From contig NZ_CADDWH010000001.1 in the NCBI RefSeq assembly GCF_902809865.1, forward strand, positions 1,736,001 through 1,800,000: a stretch of 64,000 nucleotides of DNA, read 5' to 3'. The DNA comes from Halobacillus sp. Marseille-Q1614 (lineage in GTDB: Bacteria; Bacillota; Bacilli; Bacillales; Halobacillaceae). Made by a program: the position numbers and the translations under genes. The notes beneath the pieces are model-generated. The model had not been told where the DNA came from, did not search any database, and was given only the letters and a program-made list of their open reading frames with translations. This document shows, piece by piece, positions 17,433-26,357 of the stretch. Within the stretch, counting starts at the first letter, position 1. Each line of letters opens with the position of its first letter.

Positions 17433-17549
17433 ATGATGTGGTTTCGATTGATTATGATTGCCTCGTTTTCACTGACGGCACTTTCTCTGTTCTCTTTTCA
17501 AGGAATAGAGATTTACCATGCGTTTCTAGAATTCTTTAATAAAAAATAA
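17433..17549 (+). CDS. 38-residue single-span membrane peptide
   Basis: The ORF runs from ATGATGTGG to TAA and encodes a peptide with one hydrophobic segment (residues 3-25: WFRLIMIASFSLTALSLFS), then GIEIYHAFLEFFNKK. A very strong ribosome binding site AAAGGAGGAG lies 7-8 bases upstream, in the arm of a 12-bp hairpin. It is followed at once by a bidirectional terminator, so it is the last cistron after the 100-residue gene. I know no family for it. Confidence 0.6.
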   Translation: MMWFRLIMIASFSLTALSLFSFQGIEIYHAFLEFFNKK

Positions 17550-17557
17550 AACCTCAG

Positions 17558-17586
17558 CCTCCCCTTAATTTAAAGGGGAGGTTCTT
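17558..17586. terminator. bidirectional terminator
   Basis: Nine-base-pair stem CCTCCCCTT/AAGGGGAGG between convergent transcripts, T-rich on both outer sides. Confidence 0.8.
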
Positions 17587-17589
17587 TGG

Positions 17590-19236
17590 TTAAAAAGCTC
17601 CTGATCCTCCTCCTCCGCCTCCAACACCAGCTCCCCCTCCGGGCATTCCGCCAGTTGTGCTGGCAGCAGACACATGCTCTTCGGCCGTTGTAAAGCTGCT
17701 GTTTATAGTGCCGGCAAGTAGGAGGAAAATGAGCCAATCGTTATTTGAACCTGTACTCAGTGTATTGGGTGACGATGTAAGGTCACGCCTCCCAAACCCT
17801 ATCTGGTAAAGAAGTGCTGGAACCTGGTCTTCCTTATCCCAATCTTTCCACTCCTCACCCTTTTTTAGAGGTTCGAGTTCATACTTAATCCGCTGCCCGA
17901 GCACGGTCAAAGGCTGATAGGCAATTGCAAATCCAATGAAAAAGATGAATAGCATCAAACCAAAGAACATCCACGGAAGCAATCCGTATATTGGAAACAC
18001 GACAAGAAATGGAAGAATGGCCACGGCTGCAATCAAAGACGCCCATCGTGTTTTTGTGGACTTTTCGTACAAGTCATACTGCTTATACTCCTGCTTAACA
18101 GCCTCCCGCCAGCCTTTGAATTGCTTTTGGTATTTTTCCTGGTTATCCTTCTCTTCTACATATGCCTCTATATCCTCAACCCGGAAGCTTTGGCCATCTC
18201 CCACTTCATCAAAAAGCCATTGTATTAACAGCCTCTCGTGTCTATATTCGGTGTTTCGATTAACCACTTTAAACTCCTGATCTGATACCTTTTCAATATT
18301 CCCTTTTCGATATAGGTCAAGCAGTGCAGACGTTAACGAATCAGTGGACAAGTAGCCATGTTTCATAAATGTAAGCATTGCAGGCAGACTCATCTTATCT
18401 TTCGGGAAGCGTCCGCCTCCGCTATGCTGCCGCTCTGCTTCGCGAGTCGTTTCCTGTCTTTTTCTATAACCAGCGGCCAGCAGCGCAAGGGCCACTACGA
18501 TAAAAAATCCCAAGATGTACGGAGCGAAATCCCCCCATCGTTCCTGCTGCTCAGCTCTTGCTATCATTTGTTCATCTAATTCAGCTTTCTCCGCTTGAAT
18601 AGATGCAAGCATTGCTTCGTTTCGAGTCAATGAAGCTCCCGAGAAAAGACCGGCATTATAAGCCACACGGATATCTCCATTTTTATCACTTGGCACTTCT
18701 CCAAGATTAAAAGTGACACTGCCCTCTTTATTTATCACTGGTGTATCATAAGCTTCATCATATCCATAAGCCTCTTTAACTTCCGTGGACTGGGGCGGCT
18801 CCACAGTTATTGATAAATTTTCATAAGTGGACTCATTGCTTTCATCAAAAAACGGCCAGTAAAACTGGGCGACATCTTCATAGACTTCCATTCCGTTTTC
18901 AATCTTATAAAAAAGCTCGATCGTTACCGTTTCATCTGAGCCGCTGCGATGAACCTTGTAAAGCTCATCCTCCTGCTCGACTTTTAGTTCACTCTCTCCT
19001 TCAGAAGCACGGAAATGGGTAATAGCCGATCCTTCTTTAGGAATGAGGCTCCGCGCGATGCCGTTAAACTCCCCTTCGAAACTGTACGTATGGGTTTCCT
19101 TCACCTCCACCTCCCCATCCTTCTGTAAAGAGGCATTGATTTCTGTTTGATCAATCTCAAAGTCAACCGCCAGAGCATATATCGGTGATAAGGTCAGCAA
19201 AAAAACCAGAAATAATCCGCTCATCAATTTTTTCAT
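17590..19236 (-). CDS. DUF2207 membrane protein
   Basis: The 548-residue protein has a signal peptide (residues 1-23, ending ALAVD), a large extracytoplasmic beta-rich domain with YSFEGEFNGIARSLIPKEGS and the TIELFYKIENG stretch, then a membrane helix at about 237-255. A cytoplasmic helical region follows, with paired membrane segments near 400-450 and a C-terminal Gly-rich tail ending GGSGAF. This is the DUF2207 (YciQ-like) architecture, including the final GGGGGSGxF, whose function is unknown. It stands alone between terminators or gaps. Confidence 0.85.
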   Translation of the reverse strand: MKKLMSGLFLVFLLTLSPIYALAVDFEIDQTEINASLQKDGEVEVKETHTYSFEGEFNGIARSLIPKEGSAITHFRASEGESELKVEQEDELYKVHRSGSDETVTIELFYKIENGMEVYEDVAQFYWPFFDESNESTYENLSITVEPPQSTEVKEAYGYDEAYDTPVINKEGSVTFNLGEVPSDKNGDIRVAYNAGLFSGASLTRNEAMLASIQAEKAELDEQMIARAEQQERWGDFAPYILGFFIVVALALLAAGYRKRQETTREAERQHSGGGRFPKDKMSLPAMLTFMKHGYLSTDSLTSALLDLYRKGNIEKVSDQEFKVVNRNTEYRHERLLIQWLFDEVGDGQSFRVEDIEAYVEEKDNQEKYQKQFKGWREAVKQEYKQYDLYEKSTKTRWASLIAAVAILPFLVVFPIYGLLPWMFFGLMLFIFFIGFAIAYQPLTVLGQRIKYELEPLKKGEEWKDWDKEDQVPALLYQIGFGRRDLTSSPNTLSTGSNNDWLIFLLLAGTINSSFTTAEEHVSAASTTGGMPGGGAGVGGGGGGSGAF

Positions 19237-19511
19237 AATCGTCCCTCGCTTTCTTTCTTTATTTACGTTTAAAGAAGGGATAAAGATTCACTTTTCTAAG
19301 GGGCTACCCAGCTTGGGCTTTTATACGAGCGAAACTGGATGAAATACAAGCGACCTTTTAAAAATACATGCCCATATTCAAATCACTTTCGAAACATAGC
19401 TTTTTACTCTCGAAAAGCTCTATTTGACTTGCGACCTACCCTGTATATCAAGATTTCATTATAAATTTTGGAGTTGCTACTAAGTTTGAACAAGGCCACC
19501 TTTCCTTAAAT
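19237..19511. other. intergenic region, nothing recognised
   Basis: About 275 bases of AT-rich sequence upstream of the DUF2207 gene, with no ORF with a ribosome site, no tRNA-like fold and no clear repeat. It must contain the DUF2207 promoter on the minus strand. Confidence 0.6.
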
Positions 19512-19540
19512 AAAAAAACCTTCTGGGGTTAACCAGAAGG
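19512..19540 (-). terminator. terminator after the CocE/PepX-type hydrolase
   Basis: Eight-base-pair stem CCTTCTGG/CCAGAAGG with a T7 run on the minus strand. Confidence 0.88.
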
Positions 19541-19556
19541 CTCGTATTCTCGTAAT

Positions 19557-21410
19557 TTAGTTAAAGTCTATGTTTTTCTTCCCGCCTACGATTGGCAGCA
19601 TAATTTCGCTTCGCTTAAGATCTACGTTAATTTTTGTCCCCGCTTCCGGACGAATCGTATAGTTATGATCCGAAGCCAGCAAAACGACTCCGATTCGATG
19701 GCCTTTTTCAAAGATATAATCATCCGGCTGCATGCCCCAGTCAAGCTTATACTCTTTTCCTGGCACCAGCATGTGAGATTTAGAGATTGAATGACGGTTT
19801 TGCGGGTCCATCCATCCTCTAGTAACAATCTCGAAGGAACCATCCGGCGCATAGTCCACCAGCAGAGCGGTTAAATTAGCTGCCTGCTCATCAATGCTTG
19901 CCCGAATCGACATTTCCGGAGTACCGCTCATTCGCAATGACTCCTCAAGCTCCGGAGTTTGATAAGCGAGTCTATTTTCATGTTCACTTGCCGGGTTTTT
20001 CGCAAGTTCTTCCGCCGTTATGGACGGGGCATCAGTAAACGCTGCAGTATTCTTATTTTTCCCTGACATTGGGTTTACATGAAGAGACGAATTGCCGTTT
20101 TGGAAATAAAACGATATGTTTTTAGCCTCTTTGGCCGGCCAGGAGTCATATGTCTTCCAGCTGCCGTCTTCACGCTCTATATCCACCATCGGCTCGTCCA
20201 TGATGTTGTTATCAATATCATACAGCTCGTGGTCAAACCACTTATTTAGTGTGTCGAGCCATTCAGCATTACGGAGATAGTACGGGTTGCTATGTCCACG
20301 CTGATGCAGCCACAGCTTACGATCCACATTATTTTGACCTAGTGCTTCCCACCACTGGGAAAGATGCTGCGTTTTTACATTCCAGTCGTTTAAGCCGTGA
20401 ACGGCAAAAACACTCGCTTTTACGTTGTTTGCATCTTTTACGTAGTTTCGTTCATTCCAGTATTCGTTATAGTCACCGGTTTTTCGATCCTGTAAAAGTT
20501 CGAGCTGTTTAAGAGTATCGTCACAAATTCGGGAATTGTCACGCGTTGTCACAGCCTTAGCAAGGACGTCCGTGTCTTCCCCCTGATATCCGCCCGGAGC
20601 AACAACTGCTCCATTCGCGCGATAGTAGTCATACCAGCTGCTGATCGCGGCAATCGGAACGATCGTTTCCAATCCTTCAACACCCGTCGTGGCCGCAGCG
20701 TTCGGGAGCGTACCATTATAGGATACCCCCATCATGCCTGTGTTTCCTGTCGACCAGTCAGCTTCTACGAGATTTCCTTCGCTGTCAAAGGCCTGCGTCC
20801 GTCCATTCAGCCAGTCGATGACAGCTTTAGTTCCAAGCGTTTCATTCTCTCCACCAGATGTCGCGCATCCATTGGAAAGTCCGCTGCCCAAACTCTCCGC
20901 AAGGACTACGGCATATCCACGCGGAACGAAATAATCATCATAATAGCCAGGGAACGATGGTTCACTTGGCCCGCTTCGTTTAGCGGTGGCTGTGCCCTGA
21001 TTTTCTGCCAGACTTGCTTCATTTTGATTAGCTGATTTTCTGTGATCAACAGGGTGTAAAGGCACATCGACATCATAAAATTCAATCGGATTAAGCCCTG
21101 CACGGTATGGACTCATCTCATAGATAACGGGCACCTTCAGCCCTTCTGCCGTCTCCTTCGGACGGATAATATCAGCATGCACCCGGTCCAGCTCTCCGTC
21201 TCCATCACTGTCGATCGACGTTTCAATGAAGACTGTTTCTCGAATCGCTTCTTCATGCGAAAAAACCGGCTGAGTCTTTCCATCTTTCACTTCAATCTGC
21301 TGAACATCTGCTGGTACAGTTTTCCCCTCTTCAGCAGAGACTTGAGCAGAAATCCCCATCGATAACAACACCGATAAAGCCGCTGTATGTAACACAAACC
21401 TCTTTTTCAA
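19557..21410 (-). CDS. secreted Xaa-Pro dipeptidyl-peptidase-like hydrolase (S15/CocE)
   Basis: The 617-residue exported serine hydrolase has a signal peptide of about 25 residues ending QVSAEE, an S15 alpha/beta-hydrolase domain and the C-terminal jelly-roll domain of the X-Pro peptidase family. The DWSTGNTGMMGVSYNGT block holds the nucleophile serine, and HQRGHSNPYY is at the expected histidine position. I start it at TTG 21410, 8 bases after AGGAGG, directly before the KKR of the signal peptide; the frame extends 38 codons upstream without export signal or ribosome site. Peptidase versus acyl/cocaine-esterase activity cannot be decided from sequence alone. An ESGxGLSNG loop, typical of PepX, favours peptidase. 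Confidence 0.85.
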   Translation of the reverse strand: MKKRFVLHTAALSVLLSMGISAQVSAEEGKTVPADVQQIEVKDGKTQPVFSHEEAIRETVFIETSIDSDGDGELDRVHADIIRPKETAEGLKVPVIYEMSPYRAGLNPIEFYDVDVPLHPVDHRKSANQNEASLAENQGTATAKRSGPSEPSFPGYYDDYFVPRGYAVVLAESLGSGLSNGCATSGGENETLGTKAVIDWLNGRTQAFDSEGNLVEADWSTGNTGMMGVSYNGTLPNAAATTGVEGLETIVPIAAISSWYDYYRANGAVVAPGGYQGEDTDVLAKAVTTRDNSRICDDTLKQLELLQDRKTGDYNEYWNERNYVKDANNVKASVFAVHGLNDWNVKTQHLSQWWEALGQNNVDRKLWLHQRGHSNPYYLRNAEWLDTLNKWFDHELYDIDNNIMDEPMVDIEREDGSWKTYDSWPAKEAKNISFYFQNGNSSLHVNPMSGKNKNTAAFTDAPSITAEELAKNPASEHENRLAYQTPELEESLRMSGTPEMSIRASIDEQAANLTALLVDYAPDGSFEIVTRGWMDPQNRHSISKSHMLVPGKEYKLDWGMQPDDYIFEKGHRIGVVLLASDHNYTIRPEAGTKINVDLKRSEIMLPIVGGKKNIDFN

Positions 21411-21807
21411 AAACAACCCCTCCTTATTTTCATAATATTTACATTCCATGAAAACCTGCCCAGCCCTCTTTATTTTGGGTAAAAAGGAGAAAACGGTCGA
21501 AAGTACGCAGGGCTTATGCACCATATCGTCATGGAATCGAAGGAAGTTAGTTTTCAGCGGTTTTTTATAGGCAATAGGAAATTACAATTTCTCTAAAGAT
21601 ATGACGTTCTTTACCGACATTTCCGCTCAGCCGCTACCTAGTGACTAAAAATCAACGAATATGTATTCTCTCTGTTCGTCGCGTTTTTGGCAGGAGGCAT
21701 TATTTTCAATCGGAGTGATCGCACACTCCATTTTGCTGCTTTTCAGAGAGAGAAATATTTGAAGGGGTCACGGGTATTCCGCTTATCCGATGGTTCTCCA
21801 CTCCCTT
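21411..21807. other. intergenic region, nothing recognised
   Basis: About 400 bases with no supported gene. The minus-strand promoter of the secreted hydrolase must lie here. I see no strong repeat, riboswitch core or small ORF with a ribosome binding site. Confidence 0.6.
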
Positions 21808-21836
21808 AAAAAGCCTGACGTAGACAGGCTTTTTTT
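21808..21836. terminator. bidirectional terminator after the RDD gene
   Basis: Stem AAAAAGCCTG/CAGGCTTTTT with a T7 run on the plus side and the A run serving the minus strand. It abuts the RDD stop codon. Confidence 0.85.
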
Positions 21837-22357
21837 CACCGAGGGGCTCGAGCAACAAATGTTCCGGCTCCCCAGTCATAAATATTTTTCCTTTTCTTAT
21901 TGGTCAGCGGAACGATTAAGAAGGCTAGTATACATAAATTGACGGCATTTAAAATAATAAAGAGGGTTGTTTCTGAAAAATTCGTCGGCAGCATCAGGCG
22001 CCAGATTCCAAAGTGAGCCATTTCCCATGGAAGAAATTTAATAAACGAACGGATGACAGAACGCCCTAAACTTATCCGCTGGCCCGTCTCATTCACAACG
22101 AGAAGTCCCATTTTCTTTTTCCCCCACGTACCCTGCCATTTCGATTGCTCACTGATTATAAAATACAGAACGACAGGCAGGGTCAATAAGAGAAAGCCGG
22201 TAAGCTCAGCAATGACAGGAGAACCGCTAAATAGCGGGTCGATAAATGACTGAAACAAAAAGGAGATCGACCCTACGATGAAAATTCCATACATTGCGAT
22301 CAGCAGATAATCTAATAAAAATGCATATACCCGGAGTTTAAATGGTGCTGTCTCCAT
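21836..22357 (-). CDS. RDD family membrane protein
   Basis: The 173-residue protein has the Arg-Asp-Asp family layout: an early RVYAFLLDYLLIAMYGI helix with the R and D, three further hydrophobic segments, and the GKKKMGLLVVNETGQRISLGRSVIRSFIKFLPWE stretch between helices. RDD proteins are small membrane proteins, some linked to ion transport or osmoprotection; no substrate can be named. It is monocistronic, with its stop within the terminator. Confidence 0.88.
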   Translation of the reverse strand: METAPFKLRVYAFLLDYLLIAMYGIFIVGSISFLFQSFIDPLFSGSPVIAELTGFLLLTLPVVLYFIISEQSKWQGTWGKKKMGLLVVNETGQRISLGRSVIRSFIKFLPWEMAHFGIWRLMLPTNFSETTLFIILNAVNLCILAFLIVPLTNKKRKNIYDWGAGTFVARAPR

Positions 22358-22407
22358 AGCCGCAACCCCTTCTTGATTCTTTATTTTTTGGCTATTAAGT
22401 TAGTTTC

Positions 22408-22656
22408 TCATGACAAAAAGGTTTCTCGCAGAACTCCTTTTTTCTGTCCTACCACGTGGATGATCATTTCTGATTTTCCAAATAAGATCGAACGGTTTTG
22501 CGTGAACTTTTCTGCTTCATCCATTTTCACATAAATTGAACCAAACATCTGGCGGATTTCTAATCGGGCCATCCAATGACGAGATAATAAGGGAGAATAA
22601 TGAGGAAAAGAAAGAATAAAACTGCATTTCCAGGCGAGTGCAAAAGAAGCTATCAT
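22408..22656 (-). CDS. small hypothetical protein
   Basis: This possible 82-residue protein begins MIASFALAWKCSF and ends GVLRETFLS. An internal start at MARLEIRQMFGS (residue 28) is also possible. AAGAAGGGG lies about 4-5 bases before the first ATG. The C-terminal half looks like a folded strand-rich segment (SEMIIHVVGQKKG). I do not recognise a family. It is read on the same strand as the RDD gene, 50 bases upstream of it. Confidence 0.4.
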   Translation of the reverse strand: MIASFALAWKCSFILSFPHYSPLLSRHWMARLEIRQMFGSIYVKMDEAEKFTQNRSILFGKSEMIIHVVGQKKGVLRETFLS

Positions 22657-22801
22657 GACACCCCTTCTTTCCTTTATTATATTGGAATTTAGAAAGAATT
22701 TACGTTTATGTTTCCATTTGTAGGAAAAAATCCATAAATTTCCTTTCGAATATAAAAACTCTTTTTCGCAGAAACTACATCGTAAAAGGAGGAGCTAAAC
22801 T

Positions 22802-22987
22802 ATGAACAAAGAACGCGCGAAAGAAATATTCCACTCGGAGGAAATGATTGATGTTACTCATGAGGACCGGCCCGTATATATTGAGGAAGTTATTGAAAGA
22901 AATGAAACGGCACGCATTCACCCGGTAGATCAGCCGAATGTTTACCAGGAAGTGCCCCTGCATGAATTAAAGGAGCCTCAAAAATAA
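22802..22987 (+). CDS. sspH: SspH, small acid-soluble spore protein H-type
   Basis: The 61-residue acidic protein matches SspH: MNKERAKEIFHSEEMIDVTHEDRPVYIEEVIERNETARIHPVD, where the RAKEI, PVYIE and NETARI blocks are diagnostic. H-type SASPs are minor spore-core proteins made in the forespore. AAAAGGAGGAG lies 7 bases before the ATG, and a terminator follows. It is direct evidence that the organism belongs to a spore-forming lineage. Confidence 0.92.
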   Translation: MNKERAKEIFHSEEMIDVTHEDRPVYIEEVIERNETARIHPVDQPNVYQEVPLHELKEPQK

Positions 22988-22992
22988 GCCTC

Positions 22993-23025
22993 AAGCCCAT
23001 TGAATGTACCAATGGGCTTTTTCTT
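22993..23025 (+). terminator. terminator after sspH
   Basis: Ten-base-pair stem AAGCCCATTG/CAATGGGCTT and a TTTTTC tail. Confidence 0.88.
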
Positions 23026-23050
23026 TTGGCCCACTTTTTTCCTGAGTTAA

Positions 23051-23872
23051 CTAAGTAGTAAAAAGCGTCCCATTTAGAGCTTTCACATATCTCGCCGCTG
23101 ACTTTTGCACCGACTGCTGTGCATTTTCTTTTACAATACGGTGAAAAGCGTTGTACAGCCGATCAAAATTCAGCTCTTTTACTTTATCAGCAATCTCTTG
23201 AACCTTTGAAGCAGGCAGAGGGATAAGATTAGGATAGCTGTACATAAAACTCATCCATTGACGGTCAGCCACAACTTGAATGATATCCCCTGTCAAAAGT
23301 ATTCCCTTGCCGTCATTTCCTAAGGTCCATTCCAGAACGGACCCGCCTTTAAAATGACCGCCTAAGCGATGTAACGTAATACCGTTATGTAATGCCTTAG
23401 ATTCACCAGACCAGAATATAATTTTGTCGCTCGGTCTCATCACCCATTCTTGATCATCTTCATGGACATAAATTGGCACATGAAATGTTTCCGCCCATTC
23501 GACTTGAGTCGAATAATAATGAGGGTGTGATAAAGCAATGGCATTGAGCCCGCCAAGTGCTTCGATTTCTCTCATGGTTTCTTCATCAATATAACTAATA
23601 CAATCCCATAAAACATTAAAGCCATCTGATTGAATGATGTAAGCGGTTTGCCCTATCCCAAAACTTGGGATCGTTTTTAAGCTGTAGAGGCCGTCTTCTT
23701 CTAAAGACATAACATTTTTATAGTCCTCATTTTTCATTATATCCAGCGTCGTCCATGTTTGTCCCGTCGGGCTGACGTACTGTCTTTCCTCAGAACAAAC
23801 GAAGCAATACTGTGGTTCGTTAATAGTTTCTTCATATTGAACTCCGCATGTTTCACAAATATAACGCTTCAA
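23051..23872 (-). CDS. metallo-beta-lactamase-fold protein with N-terminal zinc ribbon
   Basis: The 273-residue protein starts with a rubredoxin-like CETC...CFVC zinc knuckle (residues 6-26), then an MBL fold (IGQTAYIIQSDGFNVLWD, ALSHPHYYSTQVEWAETFHVPIYVHEDD, GGHFKGGSVLEW, GILLTGDIIQVV). The usual HxHxDH metal motif reads HPHYYS here, lacking the Asp-His pair, while the GGH and TGD positions are kept. It may bind one metal or have lost hydrolase activity. Neighbours give no pathway hint. The fold is secure, the reaction is not. Confidence 0.8.
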   Translation of the reverse strand: MKRYICETCGVQYEETINEPQYCFVCSEERQYVSPTGQTWTTLDIMKNEDYKNVMSLEEDGLYSLKTIPSFGIGQTAYIIQSDGFNVLWDCISYIDEETMREIEALGGLNAIALSHPHYYSTQVEWAETFHVPIYVHEDDQEWVMRPSDKIIFWSGESKALHNGITLHRLGGHFKGGSVLEWTLGNDGKGILLTGDIIQVVADRQWMSFMYSYPNLIPLPASKVQEIADKVKELNFDRLYNAFHRIVKENAQQSVQKSAARYVKALNGTLFTT

Positions 23873-23937
23873 CTTAAAAATCCCCTCTATTTTAGAATTT
23901 TCGATTCTATTATATCAGTAAATTGTTTCCAATAATT

Positions 23938-23975
23938 AAACAAGCGATTACCAGCTTGGGTAATCGCTTGTTTTC
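23938..23975. terminator. terminator hairpin after the amidohydrolase gene
   Basis: Fifteen-base-pair stem (23938-23952 with 23959-23973). The tail is T-rich on the plus side and weaker on the minus side where the amidohydrolase gene ends. Confidence 0.7.
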
Positions 23976-23978
23976 TTC

Positions 23979-25580
23979 CTACTTGCTATATACTTTTTCG
24001 CCGCAGGACCACGTTTCTTGGATGCGTATATCTTTCAGCTGATAACCTTCTACCTGCCGCGGGTGGTCTGACAGTAAGACAAAATCAGCCTGATAGCCTT
24101 CCTCGAGCTTCCCTTTCTCAGCCTCCTGAAACTCGAGCTGGGCCGGTGTTTCTGTATAGGCCTGGTATATAGCATCAATACTTAGTTTTTCCTCTGGAAT
24201 CCATCCGCCTTTAGGCTCTCCATTAAAATCTGTCCGATTAACGGCAGCAAACATTTCAGTAATCGGCGACAGCTGTCCTATCGGGCAGTCCGAGCTGCAG
24301 GTAAAAGGAATTCCCATTTTATACACTGTGTTCCATGGATTGCAGTATTTCTCACGTTCTTCCCCTACCCACTCTGCTGTCTGCGGATATTCTCCCATCA
24401 TAAATCCGGGCTGAATTTCTAAATATGGTTTAACTTCAGCCAGTTTTTCCAGTAAATCAGGAGCGAGCACCTGGGCATGGATAATGCGGTGGCGCAGTTT
24501 GTTAGAACCTGCTTTTTCAATGGCGCTGATCGCTGTTTCAACAGCTCTGTCGCCAATCGCGTGCATGGCTGCCTGCAAGTTATGGTTATCTGCGAGTGCG
24601 ATAATTTCATCCAGCTCTTCCTGTGAATAGTTTAACACCCCATCCGTCTTTGGCCGATCGTGATAAGGGGCTCTTAGCGCTGACGTGTGAAGTCGCTGGG
24701 TTCCATCAAGAAAGATCTTAATCGCTCCCATTTTCACACGGTCTGTTCCATCTCCTGTTTGTTTATTATATCTGCTTATAAAATTTTTTAAATCTTCAAT
24801 ATTAAAAATGTAATGATGCAGGTGGACGTCTGCATCCATTTTCCCTTCTTCTTCAAGTTCAATATAAGCATTCCAAAGCGTTTCAAATGAACCGACGTAG
24901 TTTAAGTCATCTGTGTGGGCAGAAGTGATCCCGTTTTCTGCTAAATCACGGACTCCTTCTTTAACTGCCTCTTTTACTTCTTCTTTCGACTTTTGCCTGA
25001 AATGAAACTTTATAAAATGGACGATCGTATCTTTAAAGCGTCCTGACCAGTTGCCATCCTCGTCTCTTTCAATAAATTCTTCCGGAAACTGGCTTAAATC
25101 ATCCTTCTCTCTGATGATTTTCATCGCTTCTTCGTTAACGACGCATTCATGACCGTCTTCATGAAGGAAAAAAGCAGGCTTTTTATAATTAAGTTCTTCG
25201 ATATCTTTCGCATTTAATAAGTGATCGATATCGTCAAAGCCGTCATCGGATAAGCCTCGGCCGACGATCCATTCATTTTCTTCCATTACTTTTTGGTTAT
25301 AGTGATCTTTAACAACTTCCTTCATTTCTTTCCAGGATGTAACTTCTCGTAAATCCAGCTCCTTATCCATTAATCCGAACCTGAGGAGATGCATGTGGGA
25401 GTCATTAAACGAAGGGGCGAGCGCAGCTTCTCTTGAATCGATTACTTCGCCATCATTTCCTTGATAAAGACCTTGGTTGATTTCTTTAAACTTTCCATTT
25501 TCCACAATGACATGATAAATATCCCCCTGATCCTGCTTATCAAAAGGGCGGAACAGCTTTACATTATTGATTACTTTCAT
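23979..25580 (-). CDS. YtcJ-type amidohydrolase
   Basis: The 533-residue metal-dependent amidohydrolase belongs to the amidohydrolase-3 branch. It has APSFNDSHMHLL (first two metal histidines), a hydrophobic FFLHEDGHE segment, MGAIKIFLDGT (lysine position), HAIGDRAVE, HRIIHAQVLAP and FTCSSDCPI with the catalytic aspartate. A beta-sandwich formed by both ends includes ADFVLLSDHP. Family members act on N-acyl or amide substrates and the natural one is unknown. The gene is monocistronic; its upstream neighbour ends at a strong terminator. Confidence 0.88.
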   Translation of the reverse strand: MKVINNVKLFRPFDKQDQGDIYHVIVENGKFKEINQGLYQGNDGEVIDSREAALAPSFNDSHMHLLRFGLMDKELDLREVTSWKEMKEVVKDHYNQKVMEENEWIVGRGLSDDGFDDIDHLLNAKDIEELNYKKPAFFLHEDGHECVVNEEAMKIIREKDDLSQFPEEFIERDEDGNWSGRFKDTIVHFIKFHFRQKSKEEVKEAVKEGVRDLAENGITSAHTDDLNYVGSFETLWNAYIELEEEGKMDADVHLHHYIFNIEDLKNFISRYNKQTGDGTDRVKMGAIKIFLDGTQRLHTSALRAPYHDRPKTDGVLNYSQEELDEIIALADNHNLQAAMHAIGDRAVETAISAIEKAGSNKLRHRIIHAQVLAPDLLEKLAEVKPYLEIQPGFMMGEYPQTAEWVGEEREKYCNPWNTVYKMGIPFTCSSDCPIGQLSPITEMFAAVNRTDFNGEPKGGWIPEEKLSIDAIYQAYTETPAQLEFQEAEKGKLEEGYQADFVLLSDHPRQVEGYQLKDIRIQETWSCGEKVYSK

Positions 25581-25640
25581 CCTTTACCTCCTCGATCATT
25601 TCTCCTGGTAAAATCATTCCCTTATTATCTTTCAATAAAC

Positions 25641-25676
25641 AAAAAGAGCAAGCCCCCTTATAAGGGGGCTTGCTCT
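25641..25676 (-). terminator. strong terminator after the LysM hydrolase
   Basis: Sixteen-base-pair GC-rich palindrome (25645-25660 with 25661-25676) followed by T5 on the minus strand. Confidence 0.9.
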
Positions 25677-25683
25677 AAATTAT

Positions 25684-26265
25684 TTATCTTAAGAATACGT
25701 GGTCTCCGATTACCGTTGTTACTTCTTTATTCTCCAGATAGCTGCTTTGCGCTTTGTCTGGATTATAGAAATAAAGAGATTCATTGTCATACCCCTGGTA
25801 AGCAAGGGCTTCATTTACGGCACGCTTCGATTCATCACCAGCTGGATTATTAATTGATCCATTTAGGACCGGTGAGAATTGAATACCATCATAGATAACT
25901 CCTTTAACAGTATCAGGGTAAATATCGCTTTCTACACGGTTAAGAACAACCGTAGCTACTGCGACTTTACCAGCATAGCTTTCTCCTTTAGCCTCAGCTT
26001 CAACAAGACGAGCGAGGAGATCTTTTTCCGATTCGCTTAAAACTGCTGGAAGTTTCAACTGCTCCCCTGGGTAAATCATAGCGTCAGTTTTATCATTCAT
26101 GGCCTGTACTTGCTTTGCAGGTAAGCCATATTTCATAGCAATATTATAAATGGATTCGCCTTCTTGGACGGTATGCGTGTTCGCATGGGCAGAGCTCTGC
26201 ATTGGAAATGAAAAAGCAAGAGCGCAGAAAGCTGCCATTCCAGCCATCCATACTTTCTTAAACAC
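25684..26265 (-). CDS. LysM plus SleB/CwlJ-type cell-wall hydrolase
   Basis: The 193-residue exported enzyme has a signal peptide (1-28, ending SSAHA), one LysM peptidoglycan-binding module (about 31-75: TVQEGESIYNIAMKYGLPAKQVQAMND), and a Hydrolase_2 domain (about 80-193) with the glutamate-containing LLARLVEAEAKGESYAGKVAVATVVLNRV, the expected catalytic region of SleB/CwlJ. SleB-type enzymes degrade spore cortex muramic-lactam peptidoglycan; short LysM versions may act in vegetative walls. The terminator shows it is transcribed alone. Confidence 0.88.
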   Translation of the reverse strand: MFKKVWMAGMAAFCALAFSFPMQSSAHANTHTVQEGESIYNIAMKYGLPAKQVQAMNDKTDAMIYPGEQLKLPAVLSESEKDLLARLVEAEAKGESYAGKVAVATVVLNRVESDIYPDTVKGVIYDGIQFSPVLNGSINNPAGDESKRAVNEALAYQGYDNESLYFYNPDKAQSSYLENKEVTTVIGDHVFLR

Positions 26266-26357
26266 TTTTAATCTACCTCCTAGATTTTGATCTATTATAA
26301 ACTAACATAGGAGGCAAATTTTTTTCAAAATTAATTATTTCCAGTGTTTCCAACGTT

